DNA of 64,000 nucleotides from UPXZ01 sp049840795 (GTDB taxonomy: Bacteria > Bacteroidota > Bacteroidia > Bacteroidales > Paludibacteraceae): positions 29,085 to 93,084 of the forward strand of contig JASGJK010000012.1 of the NCBI GenBank assembly GCA_049840795.1. Reading direction: 5' to 3'. Below, one piece after another: positions 1 to 10,350 of the stretch. The translations under genes and the position numbers were made by a program. The notes under the pieces were generated by a model. It did no database searches and was not told the DNA's origin. It saw only the letters and a list, made by a program, of their open reading frames with translations. Positions within the stretch are counted from its first letter, which is position 1. Each line of letters begins with the position of its first letter.

Positions 1-1000
1 CAAGGATTTCAGAATGCTTTGGGGTCGAACGCGAAAATTCACTACGCCAAAGGTTGTAACATTACCGACGATAAAAATCTTGATAACTGGATTCATTGGG
101 GGAAATCATCGATAGATTCGACAAAAACGCCGGAAAAACTTAAAAAAGAGGCATTGAAACTGGCTAAAAAAAGCGATGTTATCGTGGCTGTTATGGGCGA
201 AGGAGCTGAAATGTCAGGTGAAAGTGCCAGCCGTTCAGATATTTCTTTACCGGGAAATCAACCGGCGTTGCTCAAAGAATTAGTGAAAACGGGTAAACCG
301 GTGGTGCTCATCCTTTTTACCGGACGACCGTTAACGATTCACTGGGAAAATGAAAACATTCCCTCCATTCTCAATGTTTGGTTTGGAGGTACAGAAACGG
401 GAAACGCCGTGGTCTGATGTCGTTTTTGGAGATGTCAATCCTTCCGGAAAATTAACTGTGACGTTTCCGCAAAATGTAGGACAAATACCGATTTATTATA
501 ACCATAAAAATACGGGTCGTCCAATTCAGGATGGCGAGTGGTTCAAGAAATACCGTTCAAATTACCTTGACGTCTCAAACGAACCGTTGTATCCGTTTGG
601 TTATGGTTTGAGTTACACCACTTTTGGTTACTCAAATTTTAACCTTACGCCAACACGCTCCAAAGCAGAAGGAGAAATACTTCATCTAAAAGGCAACGAA
701 ACGTTGAAAGCTACGGTAACACTCGCAAATACCGGTAAATACGATGGCGCCGAAGTGGTGCAACTGTATATCCGCGATGTGGTGGGAAGCATCACACGTC
801 CGGTAAAAGAATTGAAAGGTTTCCAAAAAGTATTTTTGAAAGCCGGTGAAAGTAAAAATATTTCTTTCGATATAACACCCGAACTTCTTAAATTCTATAA
901 CAAGGATTTAGTGTATGATTGGGAAGCGGGCAAATTTCAAATAATGATTGGTGGAAATTCACAGGAAGTGAAAATCCGAACGGTATATTGGGAAAAGTAA
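1..1000 (+). pseudogene. GH3 family beta-glucosidase-like glycosidase, 3' part, frameshifted
   Basis: This is the C-terminal part of a family 3 glycoside hydrolase; the N-terminal barrel with the nucleophile lies left of the window, and the reading frame is open from base 1. What is visible is the alpha/beta sandwich domain, with the conserved stretch MGEGAEMSGESASR (about 190-235), whose SGE glutamate matches the acid/base region of the family, then LPGNQ. Next comes FGYGLSYTTF (about 596-630) and a fibronectin III-like domain to the end. The frame changes near 405-415: the first frame reads GNAVV and stops at 415-417, while the second continues SDVVFGDVNPSGKL. One surplus base explains this. 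Periplasmic exo-acting BglX-type enzymes have this domain order. The substrate (beta-glucoside, beta-xyloside or other) cannot be told from this part. Confidence 0.88.
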
Positions 1001-1069
1001 CCGATAAAGTTTGTCATTATCTTTTCTGTTTTTTTATAAATTAAAATCGGTATGGTATGATTTTTTTGC

Positions 1070-1077
1070 TATTTTTG
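1070..1077 (+). promoter_or_regulatory. Putative Bacteroidota -7 box (TATTTTTG)
   Basis: TATTTTTG fits the TAnnTTTG -7 consensus of Bacteroidota promoters and lies 31 bases before the ATG at 1109, a sensible leader length. I do not see a clear TTTG -33 box, so this is a weak call. Confidence 0.35.
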
Positions 1078-1108
1078 TCGCCACTTAAATCATAACAATT
1101 ATTTACCA

Positions 1109-2751
1109 ATGAAAAAGAAAATCATCTTTTTATTCATTTTCTTTGTGCCTTATTTCTTAACAGCCCAGAGTATTGATTCTTTACTAACCGTATTGGACAA
1201 AACGGTTGAAAATTACCACATTTATTCTGATAAGAAGAAGAAGAAATGAGCAAATTGAAAGATTTGTTGAAATACACTTCTTCCGAAAACCAGCAGTACG
1301 AGATTTGTGAAAAGCTTTTTTATGCTTATAGCTCATATAAGTCTGATTCAGCATTGGTTTACGCCCGAAAAAATGTGCAGATTGCCAAATCATTAAACAG
1401 TGCAGAAATGCAAACTAAATCTCGACTTCATTTGGCTTCGGTTATGGCAACTTTGGGTATGTACAAAGAAGCACTCGATGTAATCAATGAATTAAAAGTA
1501 GACGATTCCCCCCAATTAAAAGGGTATTATTTTCATCTTTATCGGATTATTTACGGTTCGATGACAGATTACAGTGTATCTATGCAAAGTAAAATACAAT
1601 ACAACATACTTACCGAAGCTTATCGAGACTCATTGCTCACGGTACATCCATATATGTCAAGTGATTATGTTACCGTAAAATCAGATCAGTTGATCGAAAA
1701 GAAAAATTACGATGAAGCATTAAAATTATTACATACTTATTGGAAAAACATCACCAACGATACCCACGAAAGAGCTATAATGGCTTATAGCATTTCAAAA
1801 GCGTACAAAGGTAAAAAGGAAAGGGAATTAGAAAAAAAATGGTTAGCTGTTTCTGCTGAAAATGATATTAAATCAGCAAACAAAGAATATGTTTCCTTGC
1901 GTACATTAGCTGTTTTATTGTATGAAGAGGGCGATATCGACAGAGCCTACAAATACATAAAACGCTCGTTGGATGATGCTTTGTTTTGCAATGCAAGATT
2001 ACGTACCCTTGAAATCTCGTCGATTATGCCGATTATCGACAAGGCATACCAGCATCAGGTGGCTTCACGGCAAAGGCTGATGTTTATTTCGTTGCTAATT
2101 ATCAGTACATTGACTTTGTTGCTTTTAATAGCAGTGTTTTATATCTACCGACAAATGAATAGATTGTCGTTGGCACGAAAAAATCTGGCAGATGCCTATG
2201 AGCAACTTAATAATCTAAATCACGAATTAGCCGAGACAAATATTCAACTCAAAGACGCAAATGAAACACTCAAAGATGCCAATCTGATCAAAGAAAAATA
2301 CATTGGTCGCTATCTGGAACAATGCTCAATTTATATCAACAAGATGGATGAGTATCGTCACCAACTAAATAAGACTGCTTCCGAAGGAAAAATGAGTGAG
2401 GTCATAACTGCTATAAAATCGACCCGCTTCATTGATGCCGAGTTGAGAAATTTTTATTCGGATTTCGACCATACTTTTTTGCAATTATTCCCTACTTTTA
2501 TCGATGAGTTAGGCGAATTAATGGTTGATAAAGATGAACTGCAACTAAAAGAGAGCGAATTACTTAATACAGGTTTAAGGGTATTCGCTTTGATACGTTT
2601 GGGGATTAAAGACAGCGAAAAAATATCTTCGTTTCTACGATATTCAATTTCTACCATTTACAATTGCCGTACCAAGTTCAGAAACAAATCAAAAGGTCAG
2701 CGGGAGCTGTTTGAGGAAAATGTTACGCATATCGGCACAACCATAAAATAA
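1109..2751 (+). pseudogene. DUF6377-type TPR/membrane/HTH regulator, frameshifted near N-terminus
   Basis: The protein starts at 1109 with signal peptide MKKKIIFLFIFFVPYFLTAQ, then a typical opening (SIDSLLTVLDKTVENYHIYS). This frame stops at 1247-1249. The rest of the protein (from MSKLKDLL at 1246) is in another frame, so there is an indel in the AAG run at 1232-1246. The body has TPR-like helices, one membrane segment (MFISLLIISTLTLLLLIAVF, about 2080-2140), a coiled coil (2170-2300), and a C-terminal helical region (LLNTGLRVFALIRLGIKDSE...) that looks like a LuxR-type HTH. Bacteroidales proteins of this build act as membrane-bound regulators beside glycan-use loci. It sits after the GH3 gene. 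A near-identical copy of its last 25 codons is found at 15892. Confidence 0.75.
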
Positions 2752-2904
2752 AAAATGAATATCTGCTTAGCCACCTCATATCTTATTCATAAAAGATTAT
2801 TAGGCAACCAAACGGATATTCATTAAAATCAATTCACCAAACCACAAATCGCTAACAGATGCTATCCGGATATAAAGTATTATCTTATGTAAAAATACAA
2901 TATT

Positions 2905-4561
2905 ATGAAGCAATTGGTTTATTTGGGTTTATTCGTTGTTATATTTATAAGTATTACGGCTTGTCCGCGCGAAAAAAACAATGCCGACACGCAAAAACTG
3001 GAGCAGTTAGAAAACTTATTATCATTACAACCCGAAGCGGTATTAGATAGCCTGAGACAGATAAACCCGCGGCTGTTAAACGACTATAACAAAGCATACT
3101 ATCAGCTTATAGAAGTGATTGCTAAGGATAAAACCTTTTTTCATTTTACTTCGGACAGCCTTATCAATTCAGCGGTTGCAGTGCTGTCAACACGCCGTTC
3201 AAAGCACCCCAATAACTATGCACGTGCGTTAATGTATCAGGGCATTGTGCGCTACCGTATGGGGGTTACCGATAGTACGGCATTTTTACCGTTAAAAAAA
3301 GCAATAGATATTTTTGAAAAACAACCGATCGCAGATAAAAAAAACATTTATTTATCCTATTTGTATGCAGGACAGATTCATGATACTTATAATAATGTGG
3401 ATGAAGTCCATTATTATTTTACGGAAGCATTAAAATATGTGAAGATGAATAAAGACACCAGTCAATTTAATTATATATACACAGAATTAGCTTGGAATCG
3501 GTTAAAAGCAAATGAACCTAAAGAAGCGAAAAAATACATTGATTTATTTAAAAAATTACGTTTTAACGCAAGAAGATAAAAAAACATTAATGTATCTGTC
3601 ATTTGTGTATTTGAGTTATAACAAAGAATATACAGAATCTATCAAAATACAGAAAAACTATCTCAATCTAACGGATAAAAAAGATTCAACCATTCTTTAC
3701 AAAATTTATTACAGCTTATCTAATAATTATGAGGCTTTAAAAGATTATAAGAATGCCTATTATTATGCACAATTATCTAAATCGTATTTTAAAGACACGC
3801 TTAATTATGCCGATTTTTTACTTTATAAGCATTTGGGCGATTTGGCGTTGAAAGCTGACGAATTAAAATCGAGCGCCTATGCATATCAAAAAGCATTTTT
3901 AAGACAGAATGAATCCATAACAAGGCAAACGGACAAAAAAGTATTGGAAATAGAAAAAAAGTATCATTATCAAAAAAATGAAAACGAGCAACTAAAAGCG
4001 CAAAAAACGTTGTATGTTCTTCTGTTTTTGTGCATTCTGATGGCGCTTATGCTCTTCATAGGTTTGTTACTTCGCAACCGACACTTGATAAAAGAGAGAA
4101 ACGGGAAGCTAAAAACCGAAAATGACCGCATAAAGTTTGAAAACGAAGAGAAAATACTGAAGCAAACAACATTGCAGAAAACCTGGATTAACACAGTTTA
4201 CGCCTACATAGTGGAAAACAACAGCGAGCAAATGGATGTGTATTATAAATTAAGAATCCACCCTCAAATAAAAAAAGATAAAAGTTTATCCGAGTTGGTT
4301 GACAATATGGAGAACAACTATAAGATCCGAACAAACAGTGTCAGTAAATTGCAGCTTGACGAATATACTTTTTCTCAACTGACCGGTATGACTCCCGAGC
4401 AAGCGCAACTGCTTAACGATAGTGACAAATTGCTTTTTGCGTTATTAAAATGTGATTTGAAATATCGTCAGATTGCCGCTATTTTGGGCAGCTCTTATGA
4501 CAGCATAAGGATGAGAAAAAGATATATCTTAGATAAGCTATCCGCAACCGAACAAAAATAA
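2905..4561 (+). pseudogene. TPR lipoprotein-like sensor with membrane segment and C-terminal HTH, frameshifted
   Basis: This is a second hybrid regulator in tandem with the one before it. It opens with a lipoprotein-like signal (MKQLVYLGLFVVIFISITAC; C20), then TPR-like repeats. The first frame stops at 3577-3579 and the protein goes on in the next frame (NYVLTQEDKKTLMYLS). A run of six A at 3551-3556 explains the shift: five would keep one frame. The second half has more TPR helices, a membrane segment (LYVLLFLCILMALMLFIGLL, about 4010-4070), a coiled coil, and a C-terminal LuxR-like HTH (LKYRQIAAILGSSYDSIRMR). The likely layout is a periplasmic sensor and a cytoplasmic DNA-binding end. The target is unknown; the small gene at 4725 is the nearest downstream gene. 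Confidence 0.72.
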
Positions 4562-4724
4562 TCCCCCGAAAACAGGTTCATTCGACCGAAAATTTCACTT
4601 TGATAACAATCATAAAATCATTGATTTACCCATTTCAAAATACCGAAAATATTTTAAATGGATAAAAAATATTTGTTTATTCTTCATAACTTTAACACCT
4701 CAAACATTATAAAAACGTAAAGTT

Positions 4725-5106
4725 ATGAAGAAATACATTTCCCTATTATTTTTCATCTTACTATCTGTTCCTTTTCTTACAGCGTTTGCAGATAACGGAC
4801 CTAAAGACATCGAACTTTTTAAAAAAACCGACGACGATTCCGCGTTCTCCCGCACTCAATCCCGTTAGTTTTCATGGCGTTATTTATCTTGAAGAATTGA
4901 CGATTACAGCCCAAAACTATTCAGGAAGCATCGAAGTAGCCATCACCGGCACATCCACATTAACACAAACACTGCAAATTGACAGTTCCGCCGGCTACGC
5001 TATATTAGACATAAGTTCATTGCCTGTCGGTGATTATACTATTACCGTCGGAACGGAAAGCTCGGGAACATTTGAAGGGGGATTTACTCTTTCAGTTTCA
5101 GAGTGA
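4725..5106 (+). pseudogene. Small DUF3244-like secreted protein, frameshifted
   Basis: The ATG at 4725 gives signal peptide MKKYISLLFFILLSVPFLTAFA, then DNGPKDIELFKK. A run of seven A at 4820-4826 breaks the frame, and the first frame stops at 4866-4868. With six A the protein reads on as PTTIPRSPALNPVSFHG and then a small beta-sandwich (IYLEELTITAQNYSG ... LPVGDYTITVGTESSGTFEG). Short Bacteroidales proteins of about 125 residues with a signal peptide and this strand pattern belong to DUF3244. They are often encoded next to TPR/HTH regulators, as here. Function is unknown. The family assignment rests on recalled pattern, not a search. Confidence 0.6.
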
Positions 5107-5544
5107 TTTTAGGTGCAACGTTCAGTGAACGATTGCAGGATTGTCTGGGTTAAAAAGCCCACGTCCAACACATATACTTTAATGAGCAAATCCGAAAGGA
5201 TATGAATTTTTCCAGTAATATTGTTTTCAAAGTGAAACTATATAGTCTTCAAAAAGATATTTATCTGTTATTTTAAGGGTAAATTCTGCCTGTGAAGGTA
5301 GCTTGTATTGTAAATTTTGTGAAAATTTCCGGCTCACAATCAACCGCTCTCTTTAACGAGGGGCGGTTGGTTGAAGTTGGAAATGAAAAAAGTCGATAAT
5401 CAATGACAAATTTATAAAAACAAATTATCAATTCATTCACTTTATTTCCAAAGAAAGGAGGCAAAAACAGAAATAAAGCTAAATTGACAAGCAAATACTA
5501 TTTTTTCAACAAACGTATTTATAAACAACTAAAATTTTACGACA
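5107..5544. other. Intergenic stretch with a decayed repeat arm and a hairpin
   Basis: There is no gene here. The part at about 5150-5205 resembles the right arm of the palindromic repeats at 7405, 11294 and 11975 (it keeps GAGCAAATCCGAAAGGA), so it may be an old copy lying directly behind the stop at 5106. A GC-rich hairpin (arms CAACCGC / GGCGGTTG) sits at about 5339-5370. The last 60 bases are AT-rich leader of the lipoprotein gene. Confidence 0.4.
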
Positions 5545-6387
5545 ATGAAAACAAAAATGTTTATATTTGCGATAGCAATGGGAGCTATATTTGCATCTTG
5601 CAATAAAAATGAGGTAAAAGAAGACAACTTTCGTATTGAGACATCCGATAGATTTGAAAATCTTTATAGTCAGATTAACACCTTAAACGCATCATATGTT
5701 TCTGAATATCCAATAGAAGGAAAACAAAAATGTAAATTTTGGAAAAGGATAAAGCTTATCGCATTATGTGACCTAACTGGTGCAATAGTGGGAGGGAGTG
5801 TTGCAGGAGGGGCTGGTGCGATTGGGGGAGCTATTTTATTATCCTTGGGAGGTGCAATTGGTCCTTTACCTAACGTTGAATATACCACGGCATACAACTC
5901 CAATGAAGTAGGTCAATATACGCTTGAAACTTATGATGTAGGTTCAATACATAATACACTAATTTTAGAGATTTTAGAAGAAAATCCTGATTTATATGAG
6001 CAGAATTTTGATTTTACGCATTTAACAAATTTAGTTGAAGCAAAAATGTTGCAACATGGTCTTGATTTTTCAAGAGAACAAATAGGTGATGTTTTGAACC
6101 AAACAACAAGTATGAGAATTATAGAAGATGTTCTTACTGCAAACGATGAGAATCAGGCTATAAATAGATTAGTATCCAGATATCCAAACTTAAAAAGTGA
6201 ATTTCAGGTTGTTAATTTATATTTAGAGCAAATAAAAACTATATCCAACGAAGAAGTTGCAATAAATTACACAAATGATGTTATTAAAATTATTGAAGAA
6301 TCAGCTGTACCTGTCGAAGCGAAAAAGCAAATTAATTCAGGAATTGCTGTATTTGCAAACAGTACATTGTTGTGGAATGACAATTAA
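5545..6387 (+). CDS. Lipoprotein with glycine-rich zipper segment, unknown function
   Basis: The protein has 280 residues. It starts with a lipoprotein signal (MKTKMFIFAIAMGAIFASC; C19). A short polar region is followed by a very glycine/alanine-rich hydrophobic stretch at residues 75-103 (LTGAIVGGSVAGGAGAIGGA and on), with GxxxG spacing like glycine zippers in membrane-inserting proteins and in some bacteriocin-like peptides. The rest is acidic and helical. I do not recognise a family. It stands alone between two intergenic stretches of over 300 bases. Possibilities include an outer-membrane lipoprotein that inserts a zipper helix, or a secreted toxin-like protein; neither is shown. Confidence 0.75.
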   Translation: MKTKMFIFAIAMGAIFASCNKNEVKEDNFRIETSDRFENLYSQINTLNASYVSEYPIEGKQKCKFWKRIKLIALCDLTGAIVGGSVAGGAGAIGGAILLSLGGAIGPLPNVEYTTAYNSNEVGQYTLETYDVGSIHNTLILEILEENPDLYEQNFDFTHLTNLVEAKMLQHGLDFSREQIGDVLNQTTSMRIIEDVLTANDENQAINRLVSRYPNLKSEFQVVNLYLEQIKTISNEEVAINYTNDVIKIIEESAVPVEAKKQINSGIAVFANSTLLWNDN

Positions 6388-6729
6388 TTTAATTCGTAAT
6401 CTTGTATTAAGAAACCTCATTTAATATACTAACCACGAGTATTCTAAGGACATAGTTTTAATCGAGTATCCGTTTCTTTGCCTAAATTCTAAAACCTCGC
6501 CCTCCTTCGTTGGGTAAACCATAGGCGAGCTTTGCGTTATATTCTGCGTTTTTTGCGAGAAAAGGTTCACGCAAAGTTTGCAAAGTGTCGATGAATCAGG
6601 ATCGCAAAGTACGCCAGCCCTGCTACAGTATGCAGGGAATACGGAATAATAATAATGTCATACTAATTAGGCAAAGCATCAGATAATCGTTGATTTTATA
6701 TTCTTAGAATACTTCTAATTCAAAGTAAA
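6388..6729. other. Intergenic stretch with short direct and inverted repeats
   Basis: There is no gene. It holds several GCGTT/ACGCAAAG motifs in both directions (about 6525-6615), a pattern common in repeats between Bacteroidota genes, and a small hairpin at 6618-6637 (CCCTGC / GCAGGG). The last 40 bases are the AT-rich leader of the next gene. Confidence 0.4.
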
Positions 6730-7396
6730 ATGAAAACAAATAATCAAATTTTAATTCTGTTGTCTTTTCTGCTTTTTTTAGCGGTTAATCCTTCTAAGGC
6801 ACAAAATGAAAAGAACTTTTTGCTTGAAGCAGCCTTGGGGAATAGTTCTTTTGTGGGACAAAGCAACCTTTCACCTTTTGGAGCACATTATCGTGATAAT
6901 CACAATAACGGACTTTCCCTTGATGCTAAAGTGCTTTATGTTTTCAGCGATAATACCACAACAGGAATCAAATATAATTCATTTTCGGTATCCGGAAACT
7001 ACGAGTTAGATTTAAGTAATAAAATAGCTGACAATGTAAATACATTTTATTTAGCGCCTCAATTGGGTACAATATACTTTATTAAAGAACAATTCTCTTT
7101 TCGATATCTTGTAGGGTTAGGATATTTGTATTATTTCAAACAAAGGACTAATTTCTGCAAGTGAATTTAATATTAATTCTAACTTTTTAGTGGGTAATGT
7201 TGATTTCTCCTTTAATTATTTTATAAAAAATGACCTATCAATCGGAATCAATTCCTCTATATTAAAAAGCTTTTGTGGCGGTAAAAAATTGAGTAGAGAA
7301 ATAAGCGGAATTAAAGACACCGTGGAACTTGATAAATATGATAGACTTAATATCTCTACTATTGATTTGTCTTTATCGTTAAATATTTATTTTTGA
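6730..7396 (+). pseudogene. Outer-membrane beta-barrel-like protein, frameshifted
   Basis: A signal peptide (MKTNNQILILLSFLLFLAVN, cleaved after SKA) is followed by alternating strands rich in aromatic residues, as in small OmpW/OmpA-like barrels. The first frame ends at 7164 shortly after LVGLGYLYYFKQ. The next frame carries on at once (GLISASEFNINSNFLVGN ... LSLSLNIYF) and ends with a terminal phenylalanine at 7391-7393, the usual BAM recognition residue. One surplus base near 7136-7146 explains the break. Corrected length is about 221 residues. It follows the lipoprotein gene after a repeat-bearing gap and is followed after 8 bases by a palindromic repeat. No ligand can be inferred. Confidence 0.68.
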
Positions 7397-7404
7397 AATT
7401 AACC

Positions 7405-7692
7405 TCGTCCAGCCGGATTGCTTATTAAACGAGCAAAGAATGAGGCTGGTCGTTGGGATTTGTAATCAGGAGTGGTCGGAAGATAACTTTTATTAAGAAA
7501 TGCCTCTTTTTTAAAAGATATTTTAGATATTCCGAGATAATTTAGTTGTTGTTTTTCTTCTGTTTTCAACTAAATGCATACATATTTCTTAAATTTTTTA
7601 AGGAATAAAGATCTTCCGACCACTCCTGATTACAAATCCCAGTGACTAATGCACAAATTTTTTACAATTAAAGAGCATATCCGAAAGGACGA
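7405..7692. repeat. Long palindromic repeat element, copy A (foldback/MITE-like)
   Basis: The ends are inverted: TCGTCCAGCCGGAT at the left and ATCCGAAAGGACGA at the right. Imperfect pairing runs inward for about 55 bases, followed by a perfect 30-base inverted pair (7455-7484 with 7611-7640). The right arm contains an ATG at 7649 that opens a 47-codon frame (MHKFFTIKEHIRKDE at the start) running into flanking DNA. Copies B (11294) and C (11975) share both outer arms but have different centres. Confidence 0.8.
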
Positions 7693-7752
7693 AGTAAAAA
7701 TATATCACATTTTTTCACGTTTATTAAAATACGATATTAAAATAGATAAATT

Positions 7753-8826
7753 ATGCGAATCAAGGGTTGAACTCATACTTGACTCAGTTTAATTTAATCG
7801 TTTGATTTATAGGTAATTACGCATATAAACTTTGTTAAAATATTTGCTCAATTCGTTGGAAATCAGTAATTTAGAATATTATTCCATTAATTTTCTAAAC
7901 TTATGACTCCCAACGAAAAAGCATTAAAACTAATTTCTATATATCTGTATATTAGCGAATTGTACGAATCCCAATTAATATACCATTGCCAAAGGCATTC
8001 TAACAATGCAAATCCAAAATGTACTGATGTCGAAATCCTGACAATGTATCTTTTCGTTGTTAGCGAACAACGTGGATGTCTTGTCAAAGAAATATACAGT
8101 TTTATTAAAGATTACTGGTTGAGTTGGTTTCCAACACTGCCATCTTACCAGGCTTTTAATAACAGGCTCAACGGGCTTGCTTGCGTCTGGCCAATAATAT
8201 TCCAAAGATTTGCTCGAAAATTATGCGCCAGCCGACTGTAGCCCGGATGTCAGTCTCATTGATTCTTTTCCCATCGTTACCTGCAAAGGCAGAAACAGGA
8301 AGGGAAAAGTAGCACGGGAAATCGCTGACAAAGGATATTGTTCCACCAAAAACATGCATTATTATGGTTTGAAATTGCACAATTTAGGCTTTCGCCGAAA
8401 AGGAACGATTCCTTTTCCTGAAATGATGACCCTATCAGCTGCTTCCGAGAACGATTACAAAGTGTTTGTAAGGGAATTTGATCCCTATTTGAACAATAGA
8501 ACTGTCTTTGCCGACAAAAGCTATGTGGATGATGAATTTTTCAGTAACCGAGAGATCTCTCAAAACTATCAAATTCTCACCCCTGTCAAACTTGTAAAAG
8601 GAGAAGCAGAATGTATCCGTCAAAGGGAAAAAGCTGCCAATGATTTATTTTCTTACGCTGTTTCCGCAGTGAGAGAACCCATTGAGTCATTTTTTAATTG
8701 GCTTAATACAAAAACAAAAATTCAAGCTGCACAAACCGTAAGGTCAACCGCTGGTTTGCTTGTGCATATCTTCGCTAAGATGGCAACAGCTTTTGTGTAT
8801 TTAATCTTTTAACTCTTGATTCGCAT
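7753..8826 (+). mobile_element. IS982-family insertion sequence with terminal inverted repeats
   Basis: The element has 1074 bases. Its ends are ATGCGAATCAAGGGTT and, inverted, ATGCGAATCAAGAGTT (one mismatch in 16). Both sides carry AAATT (7748-7752 and 8827-8831), a likely 5-base target duplication. One transposase gene fills the inside. The right end stops five bases before the ATG at 8832, so the insertion separates the LRR gene from its own upstream region. Confidence 0.85.
7903..8812 (+). pseudogene. IS982-family transposase, frameshifted
   Basis: This is a DDE transposase that cuts and joins IS982 ends. The N-terminal part (7903-8241) has the helical region with KCTDVEILTMYLFVVSEQRG. 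The catalytic part is in the next frame (from about 8205): first Asp in SLIDSFPIVTCKGRNRKG, second in VFADKSYVDDEF, Glu in EPIESFFNWLN. The shift lies near 8196-8206 (reading KDLLENYAPADCS after correction). IS982 enzymes are normally one frame of about 300 residues, so this copy is either inactivated or misread by one base. Corrected length is about 302, normal for the family. Confidence 0.85.
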
Positions 8827-8831
8827 AAATT

Positions 8832-10253
8832 ATGAACAAATTCTTTTTTAGTTGTCTGATAACAGCATCAGTCTGTTTTGTTTCGGCGCAAACAGTGGTT
8901 CACAATTCTGAAGCCGGAAAACTGGCGGAAGTATTTGACAGCAACGGCATAGACGTAAACACATTATTGTCCCTCAAAATCACGGGCGAAATGGATGCCC
9001 GTGATTTCAGAACGCTGTGGGGAGGACAATACGGTGTCAACGGGGGCATGAAGTCCATCAAATTTCTCGATTTGGGCGAACTTACCGCCATCAGAGCATA
9101 CGAGGGAATAGGAGGAACCAATAGACTGGCGAGTTTGTCCGGATACGGGAATGAAACGTCGGAAATATACAGGGATAATGAAATCCCCGTTATGGCGCTC
9201 TGCCTCAATGACTGTTTGGAACAAATTGTTCTTCCGCCGTTTATTACAAGCATTGACGGATATGCTTTTTGGGGAGCACACGCATTGAAACGGGTTTCCA
9301 TTCCCGGGTCGGTAACCAAAATTCACGCTATGGCATTTTCCGGCTGCATCGGCTTGGAAACCATCGAACTTCCGCCATACCTCGAATATCTGTACGGCAC
9401 AGCGTTTGAAAATTGTGAAAAGTTGACATCGGAGATAACGCTGCCCAAAACGTTAAGACATATAGGCGGTGGAGTTTTTACCGGTACGAGGGTATCTAAG
9501 ATAACTCTTTCGGAAGAAAACAGTTATCTCTTTATGGATGGGCAGGACGTGATATACAAAGCCAGTATGGATACCCTACTGACATTCCCTCCTTACTTTA
9601 AAGGAAGATATGCTATTTATCCCCAAACAAGGCATATTCAACACATTGCCGCCCGTAATCTTATCGGCATAACGGCGGTAACATTCCCCGATATTATAGA
9701 TACGTTGTCGGTAAAAACCTTTGACGGATGCAGTAACTTACGGTATATCAACATAAAAACAATTAAGCACCTGCAGCCTCCTTATTCCGCATTCAGAGGT
9801 TGTCCGTTTGACACCATCTGCATATCTTCCCGCTTGATGCCCGAGAGATGGGCTTCCGCATCATTTAATACGGGAGCGGCGAATAGTGTGGACGTAAATA
9901 CTTGCAAATTGCTTGTTCCCGAAGACAGCGTGGAGATATTTAAAAACGCCTACTTCTGGAAAGATTTTAAGTATTTAATTGGAGTAAAAGGGACTTCAAC
10001 TTCTGTATCGGATGTAAATAATGAAGATAATGATCTGTTGATTTATCCTAATCCTTTTTGGAATATTCTTAAGATAAAAGGTGGCAAAGACACTTACGAA
10101 ATGAGTCTGTTTAATGCCCAAGGAATGGAGTTGATTAGAAAAAATATATCAGCCAATGATATAATTGAAACATCTAATTATCCTTCGGGCGTATATCTAA
10201 TTACTTTGAAAGACAAAAATACATTGGTCAAAAGTCAGAAGTTGATTAAATAA
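8832..10253 (+). CDS. BspA-type leucine-rich repeat protein with T9SS sorting domain
   Basis: The protein has 473 residues. The signal peptide is MNKFFFSCLITASVCFVSAQ. Residues 100-340 hold LRR_5/BspA-type repeats (IVLPPFITSIDGYAFWGAH, VSIPGSVTKIHAMAFSGC and others). Residues 398-473 are a type A T9SS C-terminal domain (LLIYPNPFWNILKIKGG ... YPSGVYLITLKDK ... KSQKLIK), which sends it through the outer membrane and is usually cleaved. BspA-like repeats often act in adhesion. The IS982 copy ends directly before the start codon, so there is no native ribosome-binding site or promoter nearby. Expression would need an outward signal from the IS. The coding sequence itself is intact. Confidence 0.88.
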   Translation: MNKFFFSCLITASVCFVSAQTVVHNSEAGKLAEVFDSNGIDVNTLLSLKITGEMDARDFRTLWGGQYGVNGGMKSIKFLDLGELTAIRAYEGIGGTNRLASLSGYGNETSEIYRDNEIPVMALCLNDCLEQIVLPPFITSIDGYAFWGAHALKRVSIPGSVTKIHAMAFSGCIGLETIELPPYLEYLYGTAFENCEKLTSEITLPKTLRHIGGGVFTGTRVSKITLSEENSYLFMDGQDVIYKASMDTLLTFPPYFKGRYAIYPQTRHIQHIAARNLIGITAVTFPDIIDTLSVKTFDGCSNLRYINIKTIKHLQPPYSAFRGCPFDTICISSRLMPERWASASFNTGAANSVDVNTCKLLVPEDSVEIFKNAYFWKDFKYLIGVKGTSTSVSDVNNEDNDLLIYPNPFWNILKIKGGKDTYEMSLFNAQGMELIRKNISANDIIETSNYPSGVYLITLKDKNTLVKSQKLIK

Positions 10254-10350
10254 ATTATACCCTTTATGTCGAGGTAATTTAATTATCGGAATACGATTAT
10301 AATAAGAACTGTTAAATTTCGTCTAATAAAAAACATAATTTTACAATTTT

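Noticed and set aside
1232..1246. Programmed ribosomal frameshift in the AAG run of the regulator
   Set aside because: No slippery heptamer with downstream pseudoknot is evident, and similar indels occur all over the window.
7649..7792. 47-codon frame starting in repeat A as a gene
   Set aside because: Its second half runs into the IS982 end, so the sequence is a chance product of the insertion.
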